The notes beneath the pieces are model-generated. The model saw only the letters and a program-made list of their open reading frames with translations, did no database searches and had not been told where the DNA came from. Shown in pieces: positions 1-13,069 of a DNA stretch of 64,000 nucleotides; position 1 is the first letter of the stretch; the number at the start of each line of letters is the position of its first letter. The DNA lies in NCBI GenBank assembly GCA_950295325.1, contig OX485807.1:42872440-42936439 (forward strand). Reading direction: 5' to 3'. The position numbers and the translations under genes are program-made. The DNA comes from Polytrichum commune (lineage: Eukaryota > Streptophyta > Polytrichopsida > Polytrichales > Polytrichaceae).

Positions 1-740
1 GGATCTTGTAATGTTTTTGACTTCCAAGTTAATTACATGCTTTATTGACGGTTTCACTTTGAAAATGAAATCTAGTCAATTGCTTATTTACTCAATTGAT
101 GGAAGTGAACATATATATTGGATTTGAGACCTTGAAAATGAAGTGCACTCAATATGGGATTTGTGGACAAGTAGCCTTCAAAAATGCAAGTACACTAGTT
201 TTTTCAAAATCGGGCGGGTGTAGAAAAAATGTCGAGGGCTGCCCCCTGACAGAATATTCCCCCCTGAAAAGTTCGTGGGGGGGTACTTAACGTCCTCCCA
301 TTAAATGGTCATATAAGTTCCCCCCTCCCCAATTCTATTTACTTTTAATCCCAGAAAGGTTATTATATTTTGAGCATGTAGTCCAATCCCTTTCGAACCC
401 TCGGTTTGTTTGTTTGTTCTTTTTTTTTTTTTTTTTTTGGTGGGTATCCGTTCTTGGAGCCACATCTAACCACTAAACATTCAAAAATAGGTGTCCAACG
501 AAGAGAGGTGTCTGAATTAGGCACATCGACTTCACAGCTCATGAAGTTGAGACTCTCCGTGGGACTTTGCAAATTGAGACTTGGGGACATAAAGTAAAGC
601 ATAGAGACAACATTGATTGTGCATCTCAGGTCCTTTCGGTGCAAAATTTGATCTGGTATACAACTCTCTACTTGACTTTCTGCACGTTCTTCATGACTTT
701 ATGTGTAAACATCTGATTTCTCATGGCTTCCGAGTCTCCC
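1..740. other. Gene-free stretch
   Basis: No reading frame here looks like a protein. It contains an A/T-rich part, a G-run/C-run patch at about 225-335 and a T homopolymer at about 420-439. The G/C runs recall the ends of the MITEs described below, but I could find no paired ends or target duplication. Confidence 0.4.
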
Positions 741-1600
741 TCAATGATTCTGAACGATTTTAGACCTTGGCAAGGCTTCAATGACCGGCCAAAAGAATTT
801 CATGATTTTATCAAGACTTGATCTCTGAGCTTGAACGAACTTGATTTCTGTGATGATTTCTTTCGTGTGGTTCCTACAAGAATTTGAGTTCTCATCAGAC
901 TGGTATCTGTAACAATCTAACTGCCAACAAATTAAAGCTCTATAAACCTTTTCTGCAAGGCTCCGCAAATATTGCACTCTTGATCCAAAAACAAACCTTG
1001 CACTACTGCGTGTTGATTGCGTTAATGTCAACTCGTTGAGCACAATAATGTCACAAATATGACACTTTCTCACAGAGGAAACTAAGGATATCACAGAGTT
1101 GACAAACGAATGTGACATCAACTTCACTGGATTCCTTCAATTCCAGTAGTGTTGGCTTCCTCCAAATGCTCTCTATAAGCGATCTGAAAGTGCTTCAGTT
1201 CAGCTCACTGCAGAACCTCGAACTACTCTTAGATCATCCTCTCCAAATTAAACGTCTTCTATGTAGTGTGCTCCCTGTGATTGCAAAGAATTTCTCACTC
1301 TCCTTGAAAGGGCCGCCTAATTTGCGACGGAAACCCTCTGTCAGATTGAAGATCGGGTACCTGCGTGCATGGGCAATCAAAGCGAGCATTCTCCAGTGCA
1401 TAGACTCCACCACCATTGAATTATACACACTGCTGCAATCTTGGATGTTTAAGGGAATTGCGACTCTTCAAATTGCGGCATGGATATGTCAACATTCGAA
1501 TATCCACATTTCGTTGCAGGACCGTGCAAAGTCTGCAGAGTGTGCGAGGTTGAATTCAGCCCATCAGTGTGAAGAACGCACTATAATAAGGAGTAGCTAA
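741..1600 (-). pseudogene. Possible decayed coding relic, unknown product
   Basis: The minus strand has a 128-codon open frame at 741-1127. In the sequence leading into it (1128-1600) shorter protein-like stretches appear in different frames, for example one reading ELKHFQIAYREHLEEANT. The base composition is less AT-rich than the flanks and more like coding DNA. Several frame changes and stops separate the readable parts, so if this was a gene it is dead. I do not recognise a family. A plus-strand frame at 1112-1600 overlaps it and is probably its shadow, but the reverse is possible. Low confidence. Confidence 0.25.
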
Positions 1601-4600
1601 GGTAAGTATTAGGTCTTAGCTTACTAGCAAGTTGGTTTGGAAATGATAGAAACAAAAGTAATAAACATTATACATCATATGAAAATAATAGAGAATTTTG
1701 GAGTCACTTACCCTTAGGTTCTTAAAACCCTCCCTAGATCTACACTTTTCTCGCTCCAAACGGCTTCTAAAAACCATCACATTACTCATCCAAGATCATC
1801 TTCTTGTTTTTGGTCCAAACCGAACCCTGGTTTCTCTAATTTTTTGCCCAAAACCCCACACTAAAAACAACACTCCACCCAATAAAAAGTTGAGCCCTTA
1901 TGACTTTTGCATGTGATCCACCTTCATAGAAAAATATAAGTGACCGACTTCTAGCTACATTCCAATGCTTGCCCAAATTCAATCCCATTTTCACCCAAAA
2001 CCAACCTTGCATCCTCTAGTATTCTCCCAGTATTTCACCCAAATCCGCCCATGCTTTGCACCAAAGACATTCAGATAGTTTAAGGTGTGTTTTGGTCACA
2101 TGATTAGGTGGCATTTAAAGGGGACATTTTTATGATGGAATTCGAATTAACACATGTGAGCCATCCAAACCGCTCACAGTTTGAGTTAAGGCTCACTGTA
2201 TAGTTATGAAAGGAAGTTAAATATTATGAGTAGATTAATATCAATTACTTAGCATTGGTGGATGATTAGGCAATACACAAAGACCCAACACGACATTGTG
2301 CAGATGAAGAGGTGTGTGAATGAAGACATATGCGGATGAAGGTGTATGTGGATGAAGGCATGCGCGGATGAAGGCGTCTGATGAAGAACGTGAGTTGTTC
2401 CTTTGCAATAAGCTAGGTAGACTCTCAATAAAACATTATGATAATTTATAATTGCTCGGTCAAAAACCATTGTTTGAAATATTAACATGTTTTTCTCACG
2501 ATTTGAATATAATTACTTTGGAACTAAAAGATCTCAATTTTTAATTATATCCACTCTCAATGTAACGCCCACTGATCATTAGACAATTAAGATGGAGTGA
2601 GTTGTATTATTATAATAAAGTTTCATCCATATTTTTCAAAACTAAATCATTTCGATCAATATTATTAATTATTGATGACAAAAGAACTCTGCGTGATATT
2701 TAATTAGATTTTCCGAGCTATAATTCTCTAATTTCAACACTTCTTTCTAAGGTTTTCAATCATAAGTATTTATTTATGAAAAATAAATAAACTTAATTTT
2801 AATCATATCAAGTCATTGATGAGATTTTAAGGTGTATTTCAATATCATTTTGTTTCTCAAAATTCTTCAAAGTCTTGAGCACGTCAATCTCACCCTCATA
2901 CTACTCTTTTGAGTGTTTGCTTAAAAGAGGCTACTATCTTCTCAACTGTCAAATCATTCAAGTCTAACAACATCCAACAATCCACAAAGGAATGAGAGAA
3001 TAAAAACCAACACTTCTTGAGTATAGAAAAATTGAATGTGTATTGAGAAGGATACCTCGAAAGAGGTGAGATACAAGATAAGTTCAAATGTCGTTTGGTA
3101 CTCAATCTTAAAATAACTTCGTTGCTATGGAAAGATGTCTTCCTTCCAAAAACATCTTCATATATATAGTTTTTGTTCCTTCTAACTAGATTTTATGTTC
3201 CAAATAATATTCATCTTCTTTCACTATAAATCCTATTTTATTTCTAACATTCTTAGATGAGAGTTTTTTTCTAAAACTTATATCCAATAAGCCTTTTGGA
3301 TGATCATAATTATCCTAAATTTCTACTTTCATCTTTACTATGGCTAACATAATTGGTAGTTACCAATCATCAAGGTATAGGTGAGGTGGTTTCAAAATCG
3401 ATTGATTTGATAAAAATTCCTACTTAATATGTGGTAACTTTATATCTCTTGTGCTAGATTTAATCCTTATATCTCGTTCTTTCAAAGTGATAGCCTTGAT
3501 CTCTAAATTCTTCTTTTATTGTTATAATTTTTTCTTTCGAAATGATGGCATTGATCTCTAAAATCACTTTACCTACCCTATCCCTTGGGTTGTGTATCCT
3601 ATCGCTGCACACCTTCCTTTCAACTCAATGACATCTTTTAATTCCATGGTGGCTTTTAGTTCTTCGTGCACTCTCAATCTTGTGAATTATCTCGCATCTT
3701 TAGCTACCAACTAGTCCCTCCACCTTCGCTCTAGGTGCAGACGTTTATTGTTGTGCATTGTTTTTGTAGGCTTATGGTGTGTAGTCTTACCTTAGCCCTT
3801 TGGCTTGATTTATGTATCAACAACGTGTGTAAATAAAAGCGAAGGTTGTTGGATCTAGAGTGCAGTGAATAAAGACCTTAGGATTTAGACATTTAAGTGG
3901 TGTAGAGTTAGCTGCACATACTCACTCTAAGATTTAGGTACGGCCAGATCTACAGCTGGTAGGCCTTGTGGGTGGAAGGAGGTGGTCCATGAATGTTAGC
4001 ATTAGGCTCATTCTCACTCTCACTCTCCTTCTCGGTCAAGACTATGTCTCCCTCTCTATATCTCCCTCCTCCTTCTTGTACGTAACAATGCAAAGCTCTT
4101 AGAATGCTAGAAAAATTAATGTTTATGAAAAGGGTTTGAAAACCATGTTGGAGAATTATTATATGGATAAGTGGTTGCTAGAGTGAATTGTTGTCGGATA
4201 TATGATTAATGGAGTGAAATCTATATAGATATGTGGTTGTTGGAGTAAAGACAATAGTTGGTTTCCGTTTGAGGTTCTGCAGGTTGTATTGCTTTTATTT
4301 TATGGCATCTTGTTGTTATAATTTTGATATATTGTTTATAATTGGATTGCTCTAGTTGAATTGCTTCTAGTTGTATTGCTTTTGGTTGCATTAATATGTT
4401 TGGATTGCTGGTTGTTAGGGTATTACGCTGTTTAAGGCATGATGTAGAGATAAATTTAGTAGTTAGTAATAAAGTCACTGACTAAAGCTCTAGCTTTAAT
4501 TTTGATTGGAGTATTAGCTTGGAGGGTGGCAAAAGATCGCCCATGCAAGTACTATTTATTGGAATAGTGGCTTAACCCTCAATCCTTCTATTACTCGGCC

Positions 4601-5000
4601 AATTCAACCGCCCTTCACATCTTCAACATGGGATGTTATGCAAGTGATGGTTATGGAAAGGGAGAGGATAAAAAAATGTTTGCACACTGAAAAATAACTA
4701 ACGTAGAAGGGGATACATTGCATGTATTATAGTATATGAAGGTTGTGTGTCTCTAGAGGTGTAAAGGAGCCACAATGATGAATATAACATCTTCGGGATT
4801 GTAGAATTGGTAACCCTCCCATCAAGAAAATTGGAGAAGTTGTAAAGAACTTTATAATATAGTCCACCGAGTTTCTACGCCATGTATGTATAGCGCCGTA
4901 GGTGAATATAGAAAACATATTTTATGTAGAGGATGGGTAGTAGTATATATATCATCTGTAATTAATGAGTAGTTTGAATTTGCTTAATGGATGACATATG
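1601..5000. other. AT-rich stretch without recognisable genes
   Basis: Only short frames interrupted by many stops are present. There is a degenerate simple-repeat patch at about 4,300-4,400 (repeated TTGCTTCTAGTTG-like units) and a short pyrimidine-rich patch (CTCTCACTCTC) near 4,015. I see no element ends or coding sequence. Confidence 0.4.
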
Positions 5001-5759
5001 TATGTGAGATGTCTCATAATAAAGTATCTATAGACATTGATTATGCTTTGCCATTTATTATAGTAAAATATTTCAATATATTGACTATAGGGATTCATTT
5101 TTTGTAGTCTACTATTTGAATATGATGACTATGCTTAGTTATAATTTTCTATAAGTTTAACACAATATTGAGGAAAACCGCCCATGGCCTTTGAAAACCG
5201 CACTTGCTCCCTCCCTCATGAATATAGGTGAAACTAGAGGTTTCAAAAAAATATTGACAAAAATTGCATTTATTATCAATGCAACCCGGAATAAACATAA
5301 TAATTGCAACCTTGCATACATCTCATAGTTTTATACATGTTTAGATTAAAGAATTATAATAAAATAGTTTGTATTACATATTTATATATATACACAAACA
5401 TGTATATATATATGTGTAGAATACACAATGGAATATCAATACCTAATAAGACTAGAAACAAATCAACCAATATATATATATATATATATCATATTGTCTA
5501 CTGCTAAAACTTGTATACTATTTTGCAACTACTCCAAGTCATTGTCTTCTGTTGCATGTGCATTGTTGTCCACTTGTTCATCGTTTGTTGTTTGGGATTG
5601 ATTTGCCATGTGCTCCAACAAATGAAACGTCATTGCTTTTGGAATGGATATCTCCTTCTGCACGATGTTTTTTTCAACCATACAAGTCTCGATTTTTGGA
5701 GATGGTACCCATGAGGTGATTGCTGTATCTAAGTCCACCCAATTCGACGGCTCATAAGA

Positions 5760-6440
5760 ATATCTAAATATAATGACTAGATTTAGTCATATCATGGAAT
5801 AAAATGTTTGAAGATGATAACTATGCTTAGTCATATTGTTCATACGAATAGCATAATTGTTATGAATACAACTTTTGATATTTTCAATAATACTATTTAT
5901 AGTCATATGAAATGACTATATTTAATCATCAAAATTAAAATGCTTACTATTAGATAAAAAATAAGAACTAATCCCTCAAAATGTAAAGCGCCAAAGATGA
6001 CACACTTTAACAAAACAATCATGTATCATATGATTATTTTTAGTCATGATATAACTAATAATAATCGTTAATGAACCTGAATGTACTTATCATATCACTA
6101 CATGTAGTGAAGATTATATTGTCATATAAATACAAAACATGACTAATTCTAATCACATATGCATGACTAATTATAGTCAAATGATAGAACTACACATGAC
6201 TAAATATAATCACTTAGGTATGACTAAATATAATAAGAAATGACAAAGCATCAAGGGGCAACCCAAAACAAGGTCCCAAAATCCCATGGGGAACGTGCCA
6301 TAGAGAACGGAAATTATCTTATATGACCGTAGTCATTTTGTCTGGAGCGACTGGTCCGACATAACCAGGTTGAGGATTAAAAATAATGCTAGTCATCAAT
6401 GCATTTTCTTACCTATATTAGTCATAAATCCCAGTCATTT
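5760..6440. repeat. Cluster of TGACTA / TAGTCA motifs
   Basis: In about 680 bp the hexamer TGACTA or its complement TAGTCA occurs roughly a dozen times, often paired head to head as TGACTA-N4-TAGTCA (for example near 5,768-5,787) or with a TAATCA variant. The surrounding 5,000-5,760 has sparser copies. Such dense direct and inverted short motifs resemble the subterminal protein-binding arrays of DNA transposons, but I could not find terminal repeats for an element here. Confidence 0.5.
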
Positions 6441-7349
6441 TTTGTATTGCCCTTGTAGTTTTTGTTCTATTGAAAAATTGGGCCAAGTTCACACATTTTC
6501 CTTGGATATAAGGATCACGCCTCTAACAAAAGCCAATGTGATTTCCTTATTCAAAATTTATTTTGCCATGTACATATGACAAATACATCGCCAATATCGC
6601 ATCTTGCTCCGCTAGCATTGTGAGCTCCTTATATTTCCAACCTCACTTGGAGTTTGTCTTTAAAATAGCTTATCAATAGCTCTCTAGAACCTCATCCAAA
6701 ATTTCTTCTTTTAACGACGTCATCTGAAGATAGACCAGTGCAAATGAACCAAACCCCCTCCATCTACAAAAATAATAATAAATAAATAAATAAACATTGA
6801 GATTAAAATGACCTTAAATTTTTGCACAAATAAAGTACAAAGACAAAGCTGACAATTAGAATACAATAGCTTTTTATTATAGCACCATAGCTAGTTCGTG
6901 AACCTCAAAACAAATTTTGAGAAATAACACTTATTAGCTAAAAATAAATTTGTTTGAAATTTTATTTGCCTTATGATAGAAAAAAATAATTTGCTTTTTT
7001 CAGCAAGGTCTAGCAGTATTGCAAGTAGGTTGTTATTGTTTTCATTCATTCGTGGCGGCTTCTTGGCCTTAAACTTAAGTATTCACCTTAATCTTACTTA
7101 GTGTGGCTCTTGTTTGTCTTTGCACAATGTATGTGTTAGGTCTTTTGAATGTATTTGCACTTTGACATGTGTGAGAAAAATATTAGAAATGGCACTAAAA
7201 CAACGATGAGTTGATTCTATCCCTATGAATAAGGAGGAGAGGGAGATGAACAAAGAAAAAAAAAATCCAAAAATGAGATGTTCAAGTGGCCAGTAGGAAG
7301 ACCAAGGAAGGAGAGACAAATGATGTTGTTGTAGCCATAAGTTGAGAGG
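6441..7349. other. Gene-free stretch
   Basis: AT-rich sequence with only short frames, a TAAA/ATAA simple repeat at about 6,770-6,795 and no visible element structure. Confidence 0.35.
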
Positions 7350-8446
7350 ATGAACCCAACTATCAAGCCAAACAAGGTTAGAGGTTCATACACCAATTGG
7401 TTCACCCCTATTCTTCGGCTTTCTATTTACAAGGCTATAAAACAACATCGTAATATGATAGAGGCGTGTTTTTTTAAGACACTTTATAGAAAATTGGGAG
7501 ATCTTTCATGTGCCTATGACAATTTATCTAAGAACTCTATGTGGAAATGGTTTCATTGGAATGGGTATTTGAAGGAGACATGTAAACGTTGTGTCAATTT
7601 GACATTTACTTTGCCAAATCCGCACAACGCTACTCAATATTGGAATGTCATTCAGTTACGAAAGAAGAGATTTGTGCCATTCTTAGGAATCAAAGAAAGG
7701 CATGCCAACCTTTGTATGTAGTTTGCATTCAACCACCTATGAAAGCCATAATCCAAGAGAAACCCAAATTTCTTAGAAGGCATGCACAAAACCTCATTTA
7801 ATGTTCTTATGCTTAGACAAAGAACTTTGTAAAAAAGTGAACTGAATTGGTATTACTGAGCAACAGGGAAACTACCAAAAGATTAAGAGGAACAAAAGAA
7901 GACTATGGCTCAAAGATGTACATACTTTGTGAGTGTTCTTAACATTCATTCGGAATTAGTTGTGAACACTGACTAAACCGTGATACATCTTGTTCTTATG
8001 AGTGGTAGTAGAACATGGGAAACAAAAGGTGCTAAGCATATTAAAGTATATGGACAAAATGACAAACAACATATTACTGTGGCAATATATTTTGTAGCCA
8101 ATGCACAATGCCTATCTTTTTAGGCACTTCTCCAAAGGACAATTAACAAAAGTCTATCGAAGTTAGAAGGGGGATGTATGATTGTGAACATGCCGGGTGG
8201 CATTTGAATTTTAGCCATTACCATTGGTCTACTTTTGGACACATTAAAGAGTTTGTGGAAAAGATGTTGCTACCGTACAAGGATTCATAATTGAAACAAG
8301 TATCTATCAATTTGCGGATGTTATTATCCAACGACTATTCAAACATACATTTTGACAAACATTTAACAAGTATACTAAGGAGGCTATAACAAAGCAATTG
8401 TAGGCATGTGAGGATGTACACCTAGAATTCAAAATGTGAGTGGCTT
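7350..8446 (+). pseudogene. Decayed DDE_1 (pogo/CENP-B-like) transposase, 5' part
   Basis: A frame from 7350 shows an N-terminal DNA-binding-type region (RLSIYKAIKQHRNMIEA, then SKNSMWKWFHWNGYLKE). The match moves to a second frame at about 7,589 (KSAQRYSILECHSVTKEEIC). Further on, pieces in shifting frames resemble the DDE_1 nuclease domain: QHITVAIYFVANAQCLPIF-like wording near 8,065-8,120, HWSTFGHIKEFVEKMLLPY near 8,228-8,280, and ADVIIQRLFKHTF near 8,310-8,350. The part that should lie between the last two motifs is missing, so the domain has an internal deletion. Stops and frameshifts make it non-functional. Family assignment rests on recalled similarity to DDE_1 proteins; a profile search would settle it. 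The relic is cut at 8,447 by a solo LTR. Confidence 0.55.
8117..8446 (+). repeat. 330-bp direct repeat, left copy
   Basis: This part of the transposase relic is repeated at 9,212-9,543 with about ten differences and one or two single-base gaps. It stops exactly where the solo LTR begins. Confidence 0.85.
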
Positions 8447-9211
8447 TGTAGTTAGGTTTTTGCTATGGCTCAAAACAACAAAACCCAGGGAACTAAGTAT
8501 CCAGGATGACTGAGATAGTGTCTATAAGGGTTAATGTCACATTGAATTAAGGTTCTTAATAACATTTTAGGGTGATTCTCATTCTTTAGTCTCTTCAATG
8601 TTAACTTATCCCATTTTTTTACTTTCTTGTTAATTCATTCGTGATGGTTCCGTAGTGAGTGTTGTCTATCCTATCTTCAAGGTGGGTGCTATCACTCTAA
8701 GGCCCATACCTAATTAAGTCGTGAAGCTCAAAAGCTTGGCGAGTAGTCGATTGCTCATAGTCAAGACAAAGTCCGGGGTAATGTCTTTTTGTAACCGCAT
8801 AGTCTTTGCTCATCATAAATCACAATTGCGGTAATTCAAAGGTTTGATTCCTTCTTTAATCAACTTACAACCATCATGCAAGTGTCGCAGAGCTAACAGC
8901 CATCATCTCCACTTATCCGGTAAACTTGGCAACTCATCTCAAAAACATCCACACTGTCAATACACAAAACAACGCATGACAAGCTAGGCGATACCCTATG
9001 TTGAAGCTTTTAGTCTGCTGTTGTTTACTAAGAACTTGCACTGGTTATAATTTTACTTTGTGGTAGTAATGCCTTCTCCTTCTCTGGTAACGTCCTGGCA
9101 GCCTATAGCCTACTTGTTACTAATTTCTCACCTTCTCTCTCTCTATGCTCAATGGCCCTACCCAAGCTATACCCTTACCTCGGTAACTGCCAGGTAACGT
9201 CTATACTGACA
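8447..9211 (+). mobile_element. Solo LTR, 765 bp, flanked by a 330-bp duplication
   Basis: It begins TGTAGTTAGG and ends CTGACA (TG..CA). The first 350 bp or so match the reverse complement of the right part of the LTR at 13,697-15,625, including the AACAACAAAACCCAGGGAAC block. No internal coding domain is present, so it is a solo LTR, shorter than its 1.9-kb relative. It lacks the expected 5-bp target duplication. Instead it lies precisely between two 330-bp copies of the same transposase sequence. The 3' boundary is inferred from where the second copy begins. Confidence 0.75.
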
Positions 9212-9543
9212 TTTTTCAGGCACTTCTCCAAATGACAATTAACAAAAATCTATCGAAGTTAGAAGGGGGATGTATGATTGTGAACATGCCGGGTGGCATT
9301 TGAATTTTAGCCATTACCATTGGTCTACTTTTGGACACATGTAAAGAGTTTGTGGAAAAGATATTGCTACCGTACAAGGATTCATAATTGAAACAAGTAT
9401 CTATCAATCTGCGGATGTTATTATCCAATGACTATTCAAACATACATTTTGACAAACATTTAACAATTATACTAAGGAGGCTATAGCAAAGTAATTGTAG
9501 GCATGTGAGGATGTACACATAGAATTCAAAATGTGAGTGGCTT
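9212..9543 (+). repeat. 330-bp direct repeat, right copy
   Basis: Second copy of 8,117-8,446, starting directly after the solo LTR. It carries the same internal deletion of the transposase domain as the left copy, so the duplication came after that deletion. Confidence 0.85.
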
Positions 9544-10140
9544 TATATTGCATCGGCAAATATTTCAAGTCGGATTACTTACGGTCCTTATGAGTAGAGA
9601 GCATATTGGACTCTTGGGGGGGTAGTCATTGGTTGGAGTAGCAATATACGTGCGAACAAATGATAGGGTATTTTAAAAACATGGGGGCTAAAAATTATAA
9701 ATGGACTTAAAAATAATATAGGGTATCAAAAATGGCATTGGACATCTTTAAAGTACTATAGGGTATGGAATAATAGGTAATTTGGAATTTTAAATAATGC
9801 AAGCCATTTTTCTATTAACCTAAAGTATAAATTTACATAATGATAGCATGTGAAAAAAAAGAATTGAAAGTAATACCCCCCTATAAAATAGTGGTTGTTC
9901 GCACCTATATCCTTAACTTTTTAACACAGTGTCCCCCCGAGATTGGACTTCTATGTGCGTTTGATAAAGAAATTCATTAACAAGCTATGTTGGACAACAT
10001 AAAACACCATTATTCAAAGCAATTAAAGATGATGTTCAAGCATACAACACAAAGTGCAACGAAGAGATACATGTTGAAGTGTTTTTAGGCATTATTATGG
10101 AGGAAAGTTTGGCAAAGGTTGTTGAATTGCTAAAGGCTAT
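9544..10140 (+). pseudogene. Decayed DDE_1 transposase, 3' remnant around a MITE
   Basis: After the right repeat copy the reading resembles the end of DDE_1 transposases (a GLLCAFDKEI-like stretch) once the MITE at 9,613-9,941 is removed. A C-terminal-looking stretch (IKDDVQAYNTKCNEEIHVE) follows at about 10,023-10,080. Stops and frame changes are present. Confidence 0.35.
9613..9941 (-). mobile_element. hAT-like MITE, copy 1 (329 bp)
   Basis: The ends are CTTGGGGGGGTAGTC and, in reverse complement, CTCGGGGGGACACTGTG. They are flanked by the 8-bp target duplication ATTGGACT (9,605-9,612 and 9,942-9,949). It is in the opposite orientation to the three other copies at 44,683, 56,256 and 62,979. 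The two ends share GTGCGAACAA at the same distance, 43 bp in, giving a long imperfect inverted repeat. It is non-coding. Confidence 0.9.
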
Positions 10141-13060
10141 TTCTTCCAGCTTTATGATTACTATTAAATATCTAGTTAGAAAGAAATGATAACTTTTATC
10201 TTATAGATTTTTTATTTCAAACAATTTCATTTATGTATATATATGTCGAGATTTTATACATGAAGTTGAATGTTACAACTACTTCTATTCAAAATTATTC
10301 AAGATATAATTTTATTAATTATTTAATTTGTATTGAATTGATTGTTATACAATCTTTGCTAAGTATGCAAATCCAAGAGGTTGTTATTGTATAATTTATG
10401 AACTATGAGAAGACTGGATATTACATTGCTAAGAAAAATACCCAAATATTATATCTTTCAGCTCATACCTAAGATTGACACTGCGCTCAGTAACATGGCA
10501 AGAGTTGCACATTTGTCAACCGCAAGCAAACACTGGAACCATCTCATTCATCAAGAATTGGTCCAGAAGAGGCAGACTCACCACTACCCAATCCATTCTA
10601 TGCGATATAAGAGCCTCAAATCTCATTAAAGTATAACCAAAGAAAAATAAATAATTCACAATCATATGATTAAAAATTAGAGTCTCACTAATTTTATTGA
10701 ACACATCTTTAACTCTTCAAATTTTTTAATAAATACAAACCAAAAGCCTTCCTCCTGCACTAGGATCCATTATGATACTGCAATGGCAAGATTAGTTCGT
10801 AGAGCCTCCTCCCCATGTTTAAGCCTCTAGGACTCTGTAAAATGCCCCTATCACACCGTCAAATACTTTTTTGTCCTTCTCTCAATAGTTGGGGCCATGT
10901 AGTCATTTTTCCAAAGCCACTCAAGGACGACAACATTGTTGCCATCACTAGAGCGGGTCAAGTTATCAGACTAGCAAGGCCTACATTCAATCATCCATGT
11001 CCAAGTGTTACCAGGTCTCGATCCGGGATTGAATTGGGATAGAGATTGTTGAATATTTTAACGCATGGTTTTCGTTTGCCGAGTATAAATCCCTAGAGTG
11101 GTCCACCACCCCGCAGGGTCACTTCTGGTTAGGATTTTAACATTAAAAGTTAGAATTAATAAGGAATTGTGGAAAAAATTAGTTCATTTAGTGTTTAGTC
11201 TCAAAAGGGGGAAGGTAAATTAATGAGGACTACGGGCCTTCACCCGTGAAGGGAAAAAAACTAGTTAAGGTAAGGTTAGTTAAAAACAAAACTAACTTCT
11301 GATAGAAACTAATTAAATTAGAAAAGAAACTAGGAAAGAAACTAGCTAAGTAGGAAAAATTGCTAGCTAGTAAAAACAACTAGCTAAGAGATTAAGTTAG
11401 TAGAGGCTAGCTAAGTAATCATTAATTTATTAGTTAGTGTCAGCTACACAAGACACATGAAGGTGTTCGGCGTAAGAGGGCAAAATTGGCATGATATTTT
11501 TTTATAAAAAACAACAAAAAACAATGAGACCACTTGTCCACTTGCTCCCTTGCCAACTTGATGTCAGAAAATTGAAAAGAATTTGAAGGATTTCCGTCGG
11601 AGCCATTTCGGTGAGAGGGTGGCAATCTCAACTGGAAAAATCCTTGAGCTTAAATTTAGGGGGAATTCGAAAGAATGAGACCGGTGGCGGAGGGGTCCGA
11701 GCCTTTTTTGAGAGGGTTTAAAGAACCTCTCCTCCCACATTGTAATATCTCTCTTCTTCTCAATGTTTTGGCGAAACCCTGCCTCTATGTAGTTAGGAAA
11801 AACTTCTCTCTTGTCCTTTCAATTGCATAGTAGTAAGGCTTGAAGAAACCTTCTCCCTATCTTCTCCTAATTAGAATGTGTGTTTGTCAACACACAAAAT
11901 GTTTTTATTTTTATTTTTTAGAGGTAGGTTAAAGTGCATGTCTAAAAGTTGAGGCTTTATAAACCTTGGCCACTAATGACATGAATGCTTAGTTTACCAT
12001 TTTTTTTAAAAAAAAAACATCATTATTCCTTATAGAGATTTTCTATAGCTATTCATAGCCATTTGCAATTTGCAATTTGGTTGAGGTAGCAAATAGTTAT
12101 GAATTTTCAAAGTCGGAGTAAAAAGTAGGATGTTCATTTGGACAGCGGCTGCTGAACTAGATTGGCTAGCCTAATAGAAACTTCAATCTAAATATATTTT
12201 ATTTTATTTTCCAATGAGAGCTTTTGTTTGGCTTTTCAGGGTCGTTTAGAACTTGTGATTTGAATGAACAATAAATTAGGTATAGTTTTCCGAAGGTGAA
12301 ATACATAATTTGAGCCCTTCTAGTTGACTGTTGCATTATAGGGAGGCTACTAGATCCATTTTGCCTTATATTCCTAATTTCATATTTTTCTCTAATAGAT
12401 TTTTTTTGAAAGCTTTCCAATGATATATGACGAGCCCCAATCCAATTAATAACAAATTAACTATGAGTTCTTGAAGTTGGAGATTAGATAGGTGGAAGTA
12501 GAATGATCAGTTGAATAGACATTGCGCTTCAAAACCTCATAAATTTCAAAGATCTTATCCGATTGAAGTGAATTTTAGATCTCTAGAAAGCTAATGATGT
12601 GTAATAACTGAATTTACCATGGTGAGGCCAAAATCACATTTAATTAAAATGATGTTTTAATCATTGACTAACCTAAGCTTCACAACCAAGTTAGCTACAA
12701 GGAAGGAAACAATGTCAACGTCTAGGAAGTGGAGTAAGGTAAGGAGGTAGCGGATCGGCCTACATTGAGGCCAACCAAACAACGAGCATTGAGGTAAGCT
12801 AATTAATCCTAGCCTTTCATAACATTAATGAGCAATGCTAGGAGGGTACCCTTCGAGTATCCACAAATTTACCTCAACAAAGAGTAGAAATTTTGCAAAA
12901 AAATAAAGGTGAAAGAATGGATAAATAATTAAATATAAAAACTTCAAAAATGCATTAAAAAGCTTCCAATGCAGGTATCGGGAGACTTTTCCAAAAAATG
13001 CAACTAGTTTTCTGACCTCACCACCTTTTCTGTTATTTTATAGCTGTTTAGATTTGTATA
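10141..13060. other. Stretch without recognisable genes
   Basis: AT-rich DNA with short frames only. A G/C-richer patch lies at about 10,860-11,130. A run of CTAGCTAAG-like words (GAAACTAGCTAAG, CTAGCTAGTAAAAAC) lies at about 11,250-11,420. No coding domain or element end could be identified. Confidence 0.35.
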
Positions 13061-13069
13061 GATCACAAT

